This document shows positions 35,111 to 48,300 of a DNA stretch of 64,000 bases, piece after piece (the stretch's first letter is position 1; each line of letters begins with the position of its first letter). The notes under the pieces were generated by a model. The model saw only the letters and a list, made by a program, of their open reading frames with translations. It was not told the origin of the DNA and ran no database searches. A program made the translations under genes and the position numbers. This DNA is from Nematostella vectensis (Eukaryota; Cnidaria; Anthozoa; Actiniaria; Edwardsiidae), in the NCBI RefSeq assembly GCF_932526225.1, contig NC_064035.1:6447501-6511500 (forward strand), read 5' to 3'.

Positions 35111-36396
35111 GTCAAAACCGAATTATATTTCTTAAATTATTAAGCGAAAATAAGCAAAGATTTGGTCGTTTGGAGCTCCGCTTTTAGGCAATGCCTAAAT
35201 CTATATATTATGTTTATGAATTGGGGTTCCTGTGGCGAGTTGAACACAAACTGGAAGAGGGGTAAGGGGAAAAAGAAAAATCTTTCCCTAACCCAGTCCA
35301 CCACTCTTTCTTGAATACGCCACAGGAAGCCCGTAATCGAAAAAAGGAGGCTAGTATAGAGTGAGCTTATCAAATCATGAAATATGTGTCCAAGTAGAGG
35401 TTCGTCTATTTAGGCAAAAATGATGCGAGGAGGATGTGTAGTGGTTTTCCTCTTTGCTTTCTTGATAAGCATTCAAATTCATTACTGAAATTATTACCTT
35501 TGGGGCTTATGAGCCCCTGCCTTGCATATAACACCACTGTTGTTTTGCTTTACATAAATACTGTTTATGATTTTTTTTTAATTCGATTGTGCTACCACGA
35601 GAGTCATTGAAGCGGGACTAAAGAGGGGCGCCGTAGTTATGTTTCTTCCAAACTTCAAAATTGATACTTAGAGCCGTAGTAAGCTCGTAAGATTAGGGGG
35701 GGGGGGGCAATACAGAAAAGTTGGGGGAGGGCATAGCCACGCCCCTACTGGTCATTTCCTTATAATTTTTATTTTTTTGGGGGAGGGGGGGGCACATGCC
35801 CCCAGTGCCCCACCCCCTGCTACATCTTTGATCTCCGAGGTAAAGAGTAGCTTTGCTTTCTGTTCAACCATTAGCCCCTCATCGTTGTATCGTTTTTATA
35901 TGGTTATTCTATCAGTAAAGGTTGTAGAGATTGTAAATCATATTTTCGTGCTCGATTTTTGTGACCTCTGAATCAGAGTAGGAATCTCTGTTCAAACGAA
36001 AGAAATCAAAGTAGATCACCTAGTTATTGCACTTTGCATCTAGAAAAATCTATGAGATAGAAAAGTATGAAATAAAACAATGGGAAATCCTCCTGTTTAC
36101 TTCTTCCAATTGTCGAACCAATCACCATGAACTGATGAATGGATATTATATCTCTTGAATTTAATAGCTGAATCTATGAATCTTTGAGGGCCGCGTCTTG
36201 TGACCTCTACTGAGAGGATTCGTCTCTAATCGAGACCAATGGGTTTCCAGAGGACTTGCTATAAGGGACCAGAATAAAACGGCGAGTATGGTCACGGCCC
36301 CTGGGTATGGTGTATGGGGTATTGTGTGAAAATGTGTAAAGACGCCCAGAAGTGCCCAAATTAATTTAACTGTGCTCAAGCGCAACACGCGAAATA
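35111..36396. other. Intergenic with small inverted-repeat pieces
   Basis: Contains a short element with TTCCTGTGGCG / CGCCACAGGAA ends at about 35229-35332 and a copy of the G-rich dispersed repeat at 35676-35825. No gene recognised. Confidence 0.55.
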
Positions 36397-37068
36397 CCGT
36401 AAATGATCTAATAAAAGCCCCCTATCTAAAAAAGGCCTTCTATCTAACGACCCCCCTAAACTTACAAGTTTGTAATAAACGCCCCTCTCTAATAAATAGT
36501 AAATGATCTAATAAACGCCCACTATCTAAAGAATGCCTTCTATTCTATATGAACGACCCCCCTAAACTTACAAGTTTGTAATGAACGCCCCTCTCTAATA
36601 AACACCCCTTTCTATTAACGCCCCCCTACCCTTTCTCCCAGCTTAAAAACAAAGGACATAGGAATTTCGGTAATATAAATCATGGCTTCTACTGGGTGAG
36701 ACTTTCGTGATGTCAAGAAATGCTTGCTACGCAGGCTATAATTTAACGTGATCCTGACTGAGACTAGAACCCCACTGCACTTTGGTTTGATATATTTTCA
36801 TAGTTTGAGAGTTGGCTCATTGACATAGGAGTGAGGGGTATTTTTTTGTTACTATGGCTTTCTGGCAGCCCAAAGGGGGGGGGGGGGGCGGTTAAAAACT
36901 TTAAAAAAACCCTTAACCCTCCCTCTAGATCCGCTACTGGAAAGCCCTTCTGTAATAAACGCCTCCTATCTATTTAATGCCCCCATCTGACCCATCAAAA
37001 TTCAATGAACTCCTCGGGCGTCTAAATTTAGATCTAAATTTTGATCTAAATTTAGATCATTTACTGGC
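36397..37068. mobile_element. Probable MITE with GTAAATGATCTA ends and internal repeats
   Basis: GTAAATGATCTAATAAA near the left end is mirrored by TAGATCATTTAC at the right. Inside, CGCCC..TATCTAA / TTACAAGTTTGTAAT phrases are tandemly repeated between 36400 and 36640. No protein coding. Confidence 0.6.
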
Positions 37069-37079
37069 AGTCCTAAAAT

Positions 37080-39039
37080 AGTCGGGTCGCTTAGCGCACA
37101 AAAAAGCCTCAATCTATACACAGCGGACAAAAGCACTAAACTTGGTATAAATATAGCCTAGGGGATGGTAACCAATGTTGAGACCGGTGCCCACCGGTAC
37201 CCTTACCGGATCCATAGATAAAAAGCAATTCTTTTTTTTATAAATCTGGTGGTGCGGGTACCCTGTGGTGAGATAAAAATGCACATATTCGAAAACGATT
37301 TCTATCATTTAAGCTTGACTCTATCAAATTCCGATTAAAGACGTATAAATAGCTATAAAAAGCTACATCTGAAGAAGGAAAACCTACTGGAACCCAGGCT
37401 CCACACGGTTTTGTTTATACCCCTCTTGCTAACGATACATATATGACTGATCTTCGTCCATCAAATAAGCACAATAGGTGGTGCACATAAATTTCACCAG
37501 AAATTTTCTTTCAATGAGCTGTCTAAGCATTATATTAAGGGTTACAAAGCTTTGATTTAACCAGCGCGACCGTTATTAATAGGCCCGTCAGCAGAAAAAA
37601 TCTGCTACCGATAAGGGAGAATTTTCATAGCCTGTTGTGCGTTATTAAATATTCCATGACAACTCGGATCATTTGTTTACCTTTCCATTACGGCCCTATG
37701 TTATTTTTAAAATCAAATTATCACAACTGTTAGTTACGGGCCAAAGCGGCCAGTGTATAGAACGGCAGTCGTTTACGGATATGGCGCTCAAAACTTTCTG
37801 ATCGTTTATGAGTTACATAGAATAATTTTGGATTACGTCAGGTTTGGGGATAACGTGTCCTCTCCTTAGGTTTACGCTAGTACCGTCGACACTAAAGTTT
37901 TTGTACACTTGTTTATAGCACCGTCGTTTCTTCGGCACCTCGAAGAAAACGTCCCTGAGAAAACCCTGCGCACAAGCTAGCGTACGCGCATCATTCTGAA
38001 AAGTCTCTTTCAGTTTATTTCAGAATGACTTTTTTCCCTTTATTACAATAAGGGTCCGCCGATCACTGATCCTACGCCTTAGGAAAAGCCTCTAAAACTC
38101 TGTCCTTTAGTAAAAAAAGGATTTTTCAGATTCCCGAAATCTCCCAAGCGTGTCCATGCCCATTGTGGGGCTTGGACATCACAAAAAAGGTACGTACCAT
38201 TTTCAACAGCTTCCACTTATATTTTCTGATAATATATTATATTCTATAAGCCTGACAAAAGCTCTACACTTTTTTATTATCCTCTCTCGCTTCTTGGAAA
38301 CCTTTCCTTTTCTTATGCTCCACAACTTTTTTCATCTCTGAGGTCATCTTCAGAATAATAAACATAGTCCTCTATTGCTGCGGCGATTCGTTGGAGGTTG
38401 GTTGCTATCCTGTTAAAAGCATGCGATGCGTTCAACCTCATCACTCGATACAACCTCATCACTCGATACAGCTTCATCACCCGACACATACCCGATAATT
38501 GCGATTAATCGCAGATTTAGAAGAAATACATTTAAATTCAAGACAAAAGCTCATATTTAGTAGGTTATTGACATTGTAAGTCCTTCATACATAAAGTATG
38601 AGCCTTTTTTTCATCTAAATATCTCAATTTTATGAGGTACTTACAGCGTATACTATGCCAATATAAGCCGCCATCTTGGGTAACAGTGAGGGGGACTGGG
38701 TCTAGCCTTGAAAAAATTTCTCTTAGATAAAGCGTTTTAATGCAGCCGACGACAGTTTTATCTTTAAATATTTTAACAAATAGCGTTGTTTCCCCTACTA
38801 GCATTAAACAATCAGATATTTCGCCTTGGTTTTGGAAATACAAGTTCTTTTAAATTTCACCACAGGAAGCCCGTGATGGAAGCTCTTTTCTAATTTTTAT
38901 TCCGTTATTACACAAAATCCTCAAGTGGTACTGGTGGGCACCGGTCTCAATATTAATAAGCATCATCTTGCTATCTTTATGCCAAGTTTGGTGCTTTTGT
39001 CCGCTATGTATAGATTGAAACACTAAGCGACCGGACAAC
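37080..39039. mobile_element. 2-kb element with long, diverged terminal inverted repeats
   Basis: The segment 37080-37195 is inverted at 38926-39039: CGGTCGCTTAG, AATCTATACA.AGCGGACA, AAAGCAC.AAACTTGG and GAGACCGGTGCCCACC all match in order. Weaker similarity (CACCACAGG) extends the arms inward to about 37275 and 38863. The interior shows no transposase. Its right end lies about 140 bp before the MGAT5 start codon. Confidence 0.75.
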
Positions 39040-39180
39040 TTATTCGGGGGTCCTGTGGATAGTTTAAAAATGCGGTAGGGCTACCTGTGATTGACAAACA
39101 TAAATGCTCGCCTTGCTGTTTTGTATTTCCTAGGGCTGGAAGAGGACTTAAAACCGTTTAGTTTAGGCCATGAATGTACC

Positions 39181-39358
39181 ATGGTCTTACCGCTATCTCG
39201 CCTCAGACGATGCAGAGGCGTTTCGGCAATTTGTGCTATCACGCTTTGTCTCTTCCTTGTGAACGCTGTCATATTTCTGGGTTCGCTAAGTGAACTCGGC
39301 TCGCACGAATCACGATTTCCTCGCGCGGTTTTTTCCTCTGCAGCAACTCGCAACCAAG
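39181..39358 (+). CDS. MGAT5: MGAT5 exon 1 (start, membrane anchor)
   Basis: The first in-frame ATG, in ACCATGG context, with the frame open but ATG-free upstream. Residues 14-34 (about VSAICAITLCLFLVNAVIFL) form the signal anchor after basic RLRRCR. Ends phase 1 at donor GTAGGA. Two short upstream ATGs (39103, 39171) open small reading frames, the second overlapping the start, which could lower translation if they are in the transcript. Confidence 0.8.
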
Positions 39359-42300
39359 GTAGGAAATTGGAGAGTTTTCAAACAGAATTACGCTTCCAAA
39401 CTAGGATAACATTTGCTCTTTCTTCCAATTTAGTTACTCGATTTAGTATAAATGATAGTATTAATATTTTATCACAATATTTTGAGGCCGGTTTTGTTCG
39501 AAGCTGGCACGGTTCTTCTGTATGATATTGAATAAGAAACTGACGATGTAGCTATTTACTGTAAGGGGTGTATTAATAATTTTTTTTTTCTTTTACTATG
39601 ACTGTAACTGTAAGGACCCTTTGCCTCGATTTCTGATTTCTCCATCGCGAGCAATACGGTTTCACGTCATTCATTGACAATTTAAAAAAAAAAAAGGACT
39701 AAGGTGCGCATTTTAAGATATTTGCTCGTCGGTAGAAATATATAGTTATTCATTATCATTTATATAGCCTTTCTCTCTTAGCCCTCTAGGCCTGTGATGA
39801 TTTAACAAATTCGATAATGACACGTTGTGCATGCTTTGCCCATATTCTATAGGTGCTCAGCAACTTTTCGCAGCCCACTAAACACTAAACATAGTAAACA
39901 ATGCTAATCCACACATAATTGGATAAACACAGGCTTCGCTTCCGCGTCAGTAAAGGATTTCTAATGACATATTATGCAAATAAACATCTATGAGTCATAT
40001 TTTCATGCTCTTATTCATGAAATAAACTTAATTGGGATGTAAGTGTATCAATGATGTTTTTTTCTTCCCAAGAAGCTCATTTTTATGAGTTTAGAGCAAT
40101 ATAAGTTTGTCTCGGATTTTAAGTCGATTCTAAGTATGTTAATGAGATAAGGCTGGCAACTTAAATCTGACTACCTCAGCTTAAGCGCGATTTTCTGCCG
40201 GATTTTAAGCAGTACGAAATCACTGACACTGGTACAGGATGGGAGAGGGATGGAACTATCCCTGAATCAAGTTTTTAAGCAATTCGCCTAAAATCCTGCG
40301 AGAAATAAATGTTCAACGCCAATTTTAGCTTTCCGTTGATGATCGGGACATAGCAGCGGGTCAAATGGCATCCTTGGGATGTAATTTTCATAGACAGCTT
40401 AGCCCCATTTTGGTACCTGGCAAGTGGACACCACAGTTTTTGTTGATTGGTAAAGGGCCTCAGGGGTATGCATATACTTTAACCCATTGACCCCTCTACT
40501 GGCCTGTACCAGCTCTGAGAAGCTGGCATGGCATGAACAGTCAACACACCTCTACCCACAGGTAGACAGTATTTCATGGTAAAGATACCTAGAATACTGA
40601 TGCAAAGACAATTTTGGATCAAGTTGATTTCAGAAAAGACAGCAAAGCACTGCTTAAAGAAAACCCCTGACTTGGTGCAGTAGTATTTCACTTTAACTGA
40701 CAGTTAAAATATTAAAATAGGAGGAAGGGTATTCTGTTTTTTTATCTCTTTTCAAATTTTACAAAAAGTTGTATTTTACAAATAGCTGTGGTATTAATAT
40801 ACTGCTGTATATCTCCATTCTTTTTTAGCACTTGTGGACTCAAGCATTATTAAAATTACTCAGCGCTTGGAAAAGCTTGAAAATGCTGTATCTCTTCTAC
40901 AACACTCTGTTGCTTCAAAAATAGGTGAGATTTTAGCTAGCTTTCTGTAATATTGTTATTTAATATGACATCTCAAAGATATAAATAAAATTTAGCAATT
41001 CCTGCTTAGACAGGCTTTGGATATTTGCCATGTTGCCCTCTTTTTCCAGTGATATGTCTGGTTACCTCTGGTCGGCTAGCACAGCTTAATCCATTTTGCT
41101 TCTAAGTATATATGGAGAGAGTTGAAAAGCCTTGTGTTCATTTAGGAACTAAAAATGGCCACAGTTCACATGGATAATACTATAAGCACAAATTTAATTT
41201 GTCCCATTATTCAATTAGTTAATACCAATATTGTTTTTCAATTTTGTTTATTAGCATTTGTTAGTATAGTATGAATTATGTATCTTTTGCAAGCAAATTG
41301 ATAAGGCACCTAAACAGACAAATAGCTTCTACATGGGATATAGTACCTTATTATGTACTTTTGCTGTACTTCTGCTTTTACAGATAACAAAAAGAAAGAT
41401 CATCACAAGGCATGTCCCATTCCTTCATCATGGAGATACCCATTCTGTGCAAGAAAAGTTGAGGTGTAGTAAATAGCAAATTATTAAAGAGCTGTTACCA
41501 TCCCTATCCACAACCCTCTCCTTCCTGACTCTTACTGCCAAGTTTAGAGAAGTGATTATCCCCATCCCCTGGTTTACCCATTCTCTCTTATTGCCAGTTT
41601 AAAATAGAACTGCATATTAAAACACAGTGACACCTCTATGAAGCAGCCACTATTTAATGTCCTAAGATATTCAGTCCTCACTAAAATGTTGCATTTGGGT
41701 ACCTCTATTAATTGACCAACAAGTTTACAGGTGTTAAGGGCCCACTGGTGGTCACTCTAGCGTTAAGAATCCAACATATATAAATCATCATCAATCCCAT
41801 TCTTTCACCCTTCGTAAAACATAATTTTATCTATTTCTTTATATAAAAACATTGCTAACTAACATGCTATGTTTCCCTGATCTCTTTTAGTGGATACAGC
41901 ATTTATGGACTACTAATTCACAGTGCTATGTTGACCAGCATGGTATAGACCCTGCAGACGAATGTACGATATTACAGTTTTTGAGTGAGGTACAGAGTAA
42001 CAACTTTATAGTCACTGGAGTATTTAGAAACAGGAAATAATTACCAATATATTTAATGAAAAGTTACAAAACATATGGTTGGTGGGTGAGAGATGATAAC
42101 CTCATTCTATTGTTGGTTTTAAATGATGCAGAACTTTTTCTAGGGTTGGTATAATTTGATGCTGAATGCATTCTAGGGTTGGTGTTAGGTTATTTTGCTT
42201 TTAGTTGATAACTTAAACCTACAAAGGTGTGTTCATTATACAGGCTGAAGCATGGTGTCCTTTGCAACCAGGAAGGGGACCCCCTCAAGTTCAAAGAAAT

Positions 42301-45300
42301 GAGGTATAGTACCAATAGGGATGCACTTAATTTCGAAGGAAGAATGTATAGTACCAGGGAGGGGGCCCCTTCAAGTCCTAAGGAATTAGGTGAAGTACCA
42401 AGGAGGGGGCCCCTTCAAGTCCTAAGGAATAAGGTATAGTACCAGGGAGGGGACCCCTTTTAAGTCCTAAGGAATAAGGTATAGTACCAGGGAGGGGACC
42501 CCTTCAAGTCCTAAGGAATAAGTTATAGTACCAGGGAGGGGACCCCTTCAAGTCCTAAGGAATAAGGTATAGTACCAGGGAGGGGACCCCTTCAAGTCCT
42601 AAGGAATAAGGTATAGTACCAGGGAGGGGACCCCTTCAAGTCCTAAGGTATAAGGTATAGTACCAGGGAGGGGACCCCTTCAAGTCCTAAGGAATAAGGT
42701 ATAGTACCAGGGAGGGGACCCCTTCAAGTCCTAAGGAATAAGGTATAGTACCAGGGAGGGGACCCCTTCAAGTCCTAAGGAATAAGGTATAGTACCAGGG
42801 AGGGGACCCATTCAAGTCCAAAGGAAGAAGGTACAGTATATAGTACCAGAAAGGGGACCCCTTCAAATGCAAAGGAAGAAGGAAGGTATAGTACCAGGGA
42901 GGGGACTCCTTCAAGTCCTAAGGAATAAGGTATAGTACCAGGGATTTCCCAAAAACGTTTTATTTGCCTCTGCCAAATTTTCATAGACTTCCTCATGGCA
43001 GACTGAACAAGGTAAATCGATATAAAATTATTTACATCAAATTAATGGCGCGAGACTCAAAACATTACATCCACTGATACTCTAGTTAACGATCGCGACT
43101 GATTGGGTATTTTGATTGTTTCTATGGAATAATCTAGCCGATTGTGTACGCTCGTTTGAGCGAATTCAATCGCCGACGATCGCCAGCGAATTTGATCGCC
43201 AGTACCGGATGAATCAGGCGTCCAGACATTGGACGAATCAGACGTCTGCTAGATATCGGCTAATTCGCCGCCGCGGCATCAGATATACATGGCGATTTCC
43301 AGCCAGCGATTGAAATTCGAAAAGCGCGATTTATAAGAAGTCCCAAGGAGAAAGGCGTTCAGCTTTTACAGTAAATTGGCTAATAAATTCCACTTAAGGG
43401 TAACTGTAAAATTTCTTTGTATAATGATCGATAATTCTACAATAGAACACAAATATAAAAGTTGCTTATGCTAAAAATCGACAATTACTTCAGTGGTGAA
43501 AGATGATCACCTCTCCGCCTCGCTCTATGCACAAAACAGCTTTCTCAGCGAGCCAGCCCTCTCCCTAGCCTGCTCATTCCCTCTTACTGCTCGATTTTGC
43601 TTTAAAAGCTCCTGGATTACCAGGGGGCCTGCCGTGGCAGACACGTCCATTTTCCATGCTTCTGTGTCCCTGTAGCTACCAGAAAGGGAAGTGTAACCGG
43701 CCCATCTTGCTTAGTACTCGCTTGAGGATGTTTTTCAGAAACTATCGGTACAGACATCGCTGTGATTTCTCTAGTAGGGAGACTGGGCTTGGCCGTGAGT
43801 TCATCCGCGCCATTTTCTGGCCCACCTTGATTGAGGTTACGTGTTTGAGGTTGTTTTGTAGCAGCTATCGGTGCAGGCATCGCTGCGATTTTTCGTGTAG
43901 GGAGACTACGCTGAGCTGTGATGTGCCCTGGGTACATCACAGCTCGTGGTTCTATGGGACTTTCTGGTTCATTTTCATATTCTCTCTATGAGGACCACTT
44001 ATCGACATCCAACTCGTCTTCGTTGTCCAGGAACACATCGTCGTCCAGTGGTTCTGGCCGTAGCGTTCGCCCCTTGGGGTAGAACACGCCGTTATCCAGA
44101 CTCTCTTGCTCCATGTACCCGCGGATGTGTTTCTCGTCGAACGAGAACACTCTATCGCTATCGTTACGTTTGGAAGGAGTGTAGCAAGGCGAGAGATGGC
44201 CATAGGTCTTAAGGCTCTGATCTCGCAGCGACCTCATGTATGTGGCGACTCCAGAAGGCGAGTACTCGATTTCGAACAGTGCAGTCCTTGTGTTCCGGTA
44301 GATCGATCTCTAGGACGTTTCTTCCCAGCCTTGGACTGTGCTGGTACTTGATCTGCACTGCTTTCGGGCCGGGCAAACTCTCGGGATTGTACCGTCGAGT
44401 TATTTTGTTTCCATCCTCGTCCACTACTGTTTCAACCAATCGATGCAGGGTGAGTTTTGGAATTTTCATCTTCTTGAAGAAACTCATTTTTCGTCCTTAC
44501 TGTAGTACCTGACTAGTTGTTGCTGGACTTGCGACAGGGAAGGACAGTCTCCGCACCAAACTCTAACTCTATTTACCTTACCTTAAATGACGTAACGTGA
44601 CGTACAATTGTGATTATGTTACATTCAATAAGTAAAACGGTAATGAAACAACTAAATTACAATTATAAACACTTAATTACCTCTAATCTGTTGCTAAGCG
44701 AACGACGTCATTTTTAGCAAAAAGTAACTATATGTTACCAAGGCAATAATGATGGTTGTTTGGCCAAGTTTACTACAGATTGTGAAAACAAAAACGACAA
44801 ATGTCATTTTAAGTTATAAACTCCAGCAGAATATTGCTCTATAATATATCACTCATCTTTAAATTGTAGTCTCTATAAGTTTGTTTTTTTAATTTTTGCT
44901 GCCGAAAATGCTCGCGCCACTGGCAAAAAGGCATTGATTCGACGTGTTTCGGTATAATTAATTTTACGGCGCAAGGGTATTTTAAGATACCCTTGCTCAC
45001 GGAATTCCAAGTATTTCATCCAATTCATCTGTACAATAACCAGCTCTCACGGTTAGCTTCACCTCCTGGGCTTTCATAGTGTAATTATCTGTATCTATGT
45101 ACCTTTTTCCTTTACTTTATCTCTCTGTAAAACATATTGTGTAGCTCCAGAAAATATCCGAAGGAATTCATTAATCTATTACGTACATTATAGTTACATT
45201 ACTTTATATTCATAAAAAAGTAATGACATGGCTTTACTTTACAATTGCTAAACCGAACGGCGTCATTTTTAGCATTTTTAGGTAATAACGATAGTAAGTG

Positions 45301-48300
45301 CCAAGATTACCACAGGGTGGGCAAAATGTCGTTCCTTTAACCTTTTAATATAAAATTCCACAGTAAAAGGCACCACCAAAAAACATTCGGTATAAATCTT
45401 CAAACATTAGCTTCTATTCTCGCGAATGCTCGGACAAAATTCCCGGGAAAGATGCCTAGGCCGTACAGTTTTCGGTCGAGTTAAAAATGTTTTTTGAAAA
45501 ACATTTAGAATGTCCAGGACTCGCGTTAAGCTTTCCTCTTTATTTCACTTCCTGGATCTTCGCAGAATAATGCTCTATATTCTACCTTATCTTAAGCCTC
45601 TCTTCCTTTATGAAGTACGGAAGATATGTAAAACATAATTTTGTAATTTATTTAAATGATGCTGCTGACTACCCGTGGTTAAGTAAAGTTCACATACCTA
45701 TCCGCACACTGTTTGTGCGAGATGTTTTTAGTAATGTAAAGCCCATACTAAAATCAACATTACAAAGTGCGCCTTCAACATGATTTTTTCGATAACTTTG
45801 GACAATGATGTTTTAAGAATGTTTTAGAACGGATTACCTCACTTTTTCCCCAAGCCACTAGAATATTGATTCAAGTAGATTAGGCCCCAGCCTTGTCGGT
45901 AGAGATAGTGTAGTTTTAATATACTTTACGGTCCCAATGAATGAAGTTATAGGCTTCTTTAAAACTCCAAAAGATTCGTTCATTACTTTAATAACTTACT
46001 CCTGTTATGAAGGAATGGTTAATCTATGCAAAAATGGTTTCCGACACGTCAGATATTTACTTTCACTTTCCATTCGACATTTCACTTATTTGCTATACGT
46101 GGATCTCTTCATTGTTTGACTAAGCATGCGTAGTTACTGTTTAGCAAAACAGGTTTTATATTTGCCAGGCTAAAATAACAGTTTAACGATTACTTTTATC
46201 CTTAATCTTACCGCTGTTACATTACCTAATTTTGCATATTACTATAGTCAAACTATTCCTTTTATACTGCTCTTGCTATTTCTATCGAAGGAATTTATTC
46301 TAAGTCATTTATTATTTCATCGTTGATTTTCTTCCCAAAGTCAACACCCGATCTTCTATTCTTACATCATCCTTAAAACCAGTTTGACCAGTTTATTAAT
46401 GAGATTAGTATAAATTGAGCAGCATAGTAACTAGCTCTAGGATTGTGCTGTAACTGTTGCGAGGACACTACACGGCAGTGCTCTAGGTTGGTTTAGTCAG
46501 GACTCTCTAAAGTTGGCTTCGTCGACTTTCCGGGAAAGAGATGTTCCTTCACTACCTTCCGAAAGTACTTGCCTTCGTACAGCCAATCTCCCGCTAGCCA
46601 GTGGTAGCTCTAACATTTGTAAACACTCAAGCGGTGCAATAAAGAACAAAGAAGACGGTCAACCCTTGCTCAGCGTGTACGATCCCCGGCTACCCCCAAT
46701 ACCATAAAAGAACCACCCAAAACCTCGTAACACTCCCCTATACAATAGTATAAAGTAGCTTACGCTAATACTGGGAAGGGCACGGTCAGTTTACAGCCGG
46801 CGGAGATGCGGAGGCACCTTTAGTTGCCTGATGGCTGGCAAAGCTGCTGTTTTAAAGGACTCCAGATTACTTAGGTTTACAATATTATCAGGAAGTAAAT
46901 TCCATGCTCTTATTGCTCTAGGAAAAAAAAAATAATTAAAGGAAAGAATATTCGAGTGCAATTGTTGAAAGCTAAGTGAGTGCCTCCGAGTGGATCGATT
47001 TGTCGGAACGACACAGCTAGGGAGAGGACAAGCCACGAGATTATTATAAAATTTATACAGTAATACTATTTGATGGTAAAGTCGCCTTATTTCCAATGTG
47101 TCCCAGTTTAGCTGGTTAACCAGTTAAGATGATCTTGCTTGGTAGTTATAATTGTTGCAGACAAAACGAGCAGCGTTCTTCTGAACTTGCTCCAACCGCA
47201 AAACATCTGTGTCAGTGTAAGGACTCCAGGATGTTGACGCATACTCAAGCATCGGTCTAACAAGGGAGAGGTGCGCACGTTTCTTAACTGCAGTGGCACA
47301 GGGTTTTAAAGTTCTTCTGATCGCACCCAGTGTTCTGTTGGCCTTTGTAGCTATTTTGGCACAGTGAGGGCCCCAGCGCAGTTGCTCATTACACCGTACT
47401 CCTAGGTAATCTTGATCTCATACTTGGGCAAAGAACTCCGTACTTGCTGTATACTGATAACATGACGGTCTCCGCTTCTTGGTGACTGACAACAAGTAAC
47501 ACTTGGTTACATTAAACTCCATCTGCCAAGCTGCTGACCAATCAAGTACATTATCCAGATCATCTTGAAGTGCAGTATGGTCATCCATGGATGTGATTGG
47601 GCGGTATTTGATGGTGTCATCTGCAAATAGCCTGATTTGAGAATTTGATGCTTTACAGATATCGTTGATATACAGCAAAAACAGGGTCGGTCCCAGTTCG
47701 AAACCCTTTGGTACTCCTGATGTTACTTGTACTTTATCAAAGTGGGTGCCATTGGCTGCCACATACTGGGACCTCTTATTTAGGAAACCAGATATCCAAG
47801 CCAATGTTTTCCCCTGATGCCATAACAAGAGAGCTTTTTCGAAAGCTTTGGGTGTGACACTTTGTCATAAGCTTTACTGTAGTCTAGGAGCAGAGCATCC
47901 ACTTGGCCATGGTTTAGCACGGTTGCCCAGTCATGAAATGTGAGGACTAGTTGGGTCTCACAAACAAACCCGCACGAAAGCTTGTTGAAATATTGATAAT
48001 ATGTTGTTACATGATATGTGTTTGTTCAGATTGCTGAGAACAATGTGTTCCATGATCTTGCAGCTGATACAGGTAAGAGAGATAGGGCGATAGTTTTCCG
48101 GAAGATCTTTAGCTGACTTTTTATGTATTGGGGCGACCATCGCGGTCGTCCCAATACAAATACACCACCATTGAGGTGGTGCATTTGTATACTGACTCAT
48201 TTTTTGTTCCCACAGGCCCAGACCCGTACTGACTTGGATGGCTTCCTGGGGATTTTAAGGGAAGACAAATTCCAATGGATGAGAGAACGTGCAACTCGTC

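Noticed and set aside
39091-39180. MGAT5 start upstream of 39181
   Set aside because: The frame is open upstream but has no ATG before 39181; the ATG at 39181 has good context and precedes the signal anchor.
46513-46707. Candidate missing MGAT5 exon
   Set aside because: It lacks the WCP motif and suitable flanking sites; the exon at 42244-42303 fits phase and homology.
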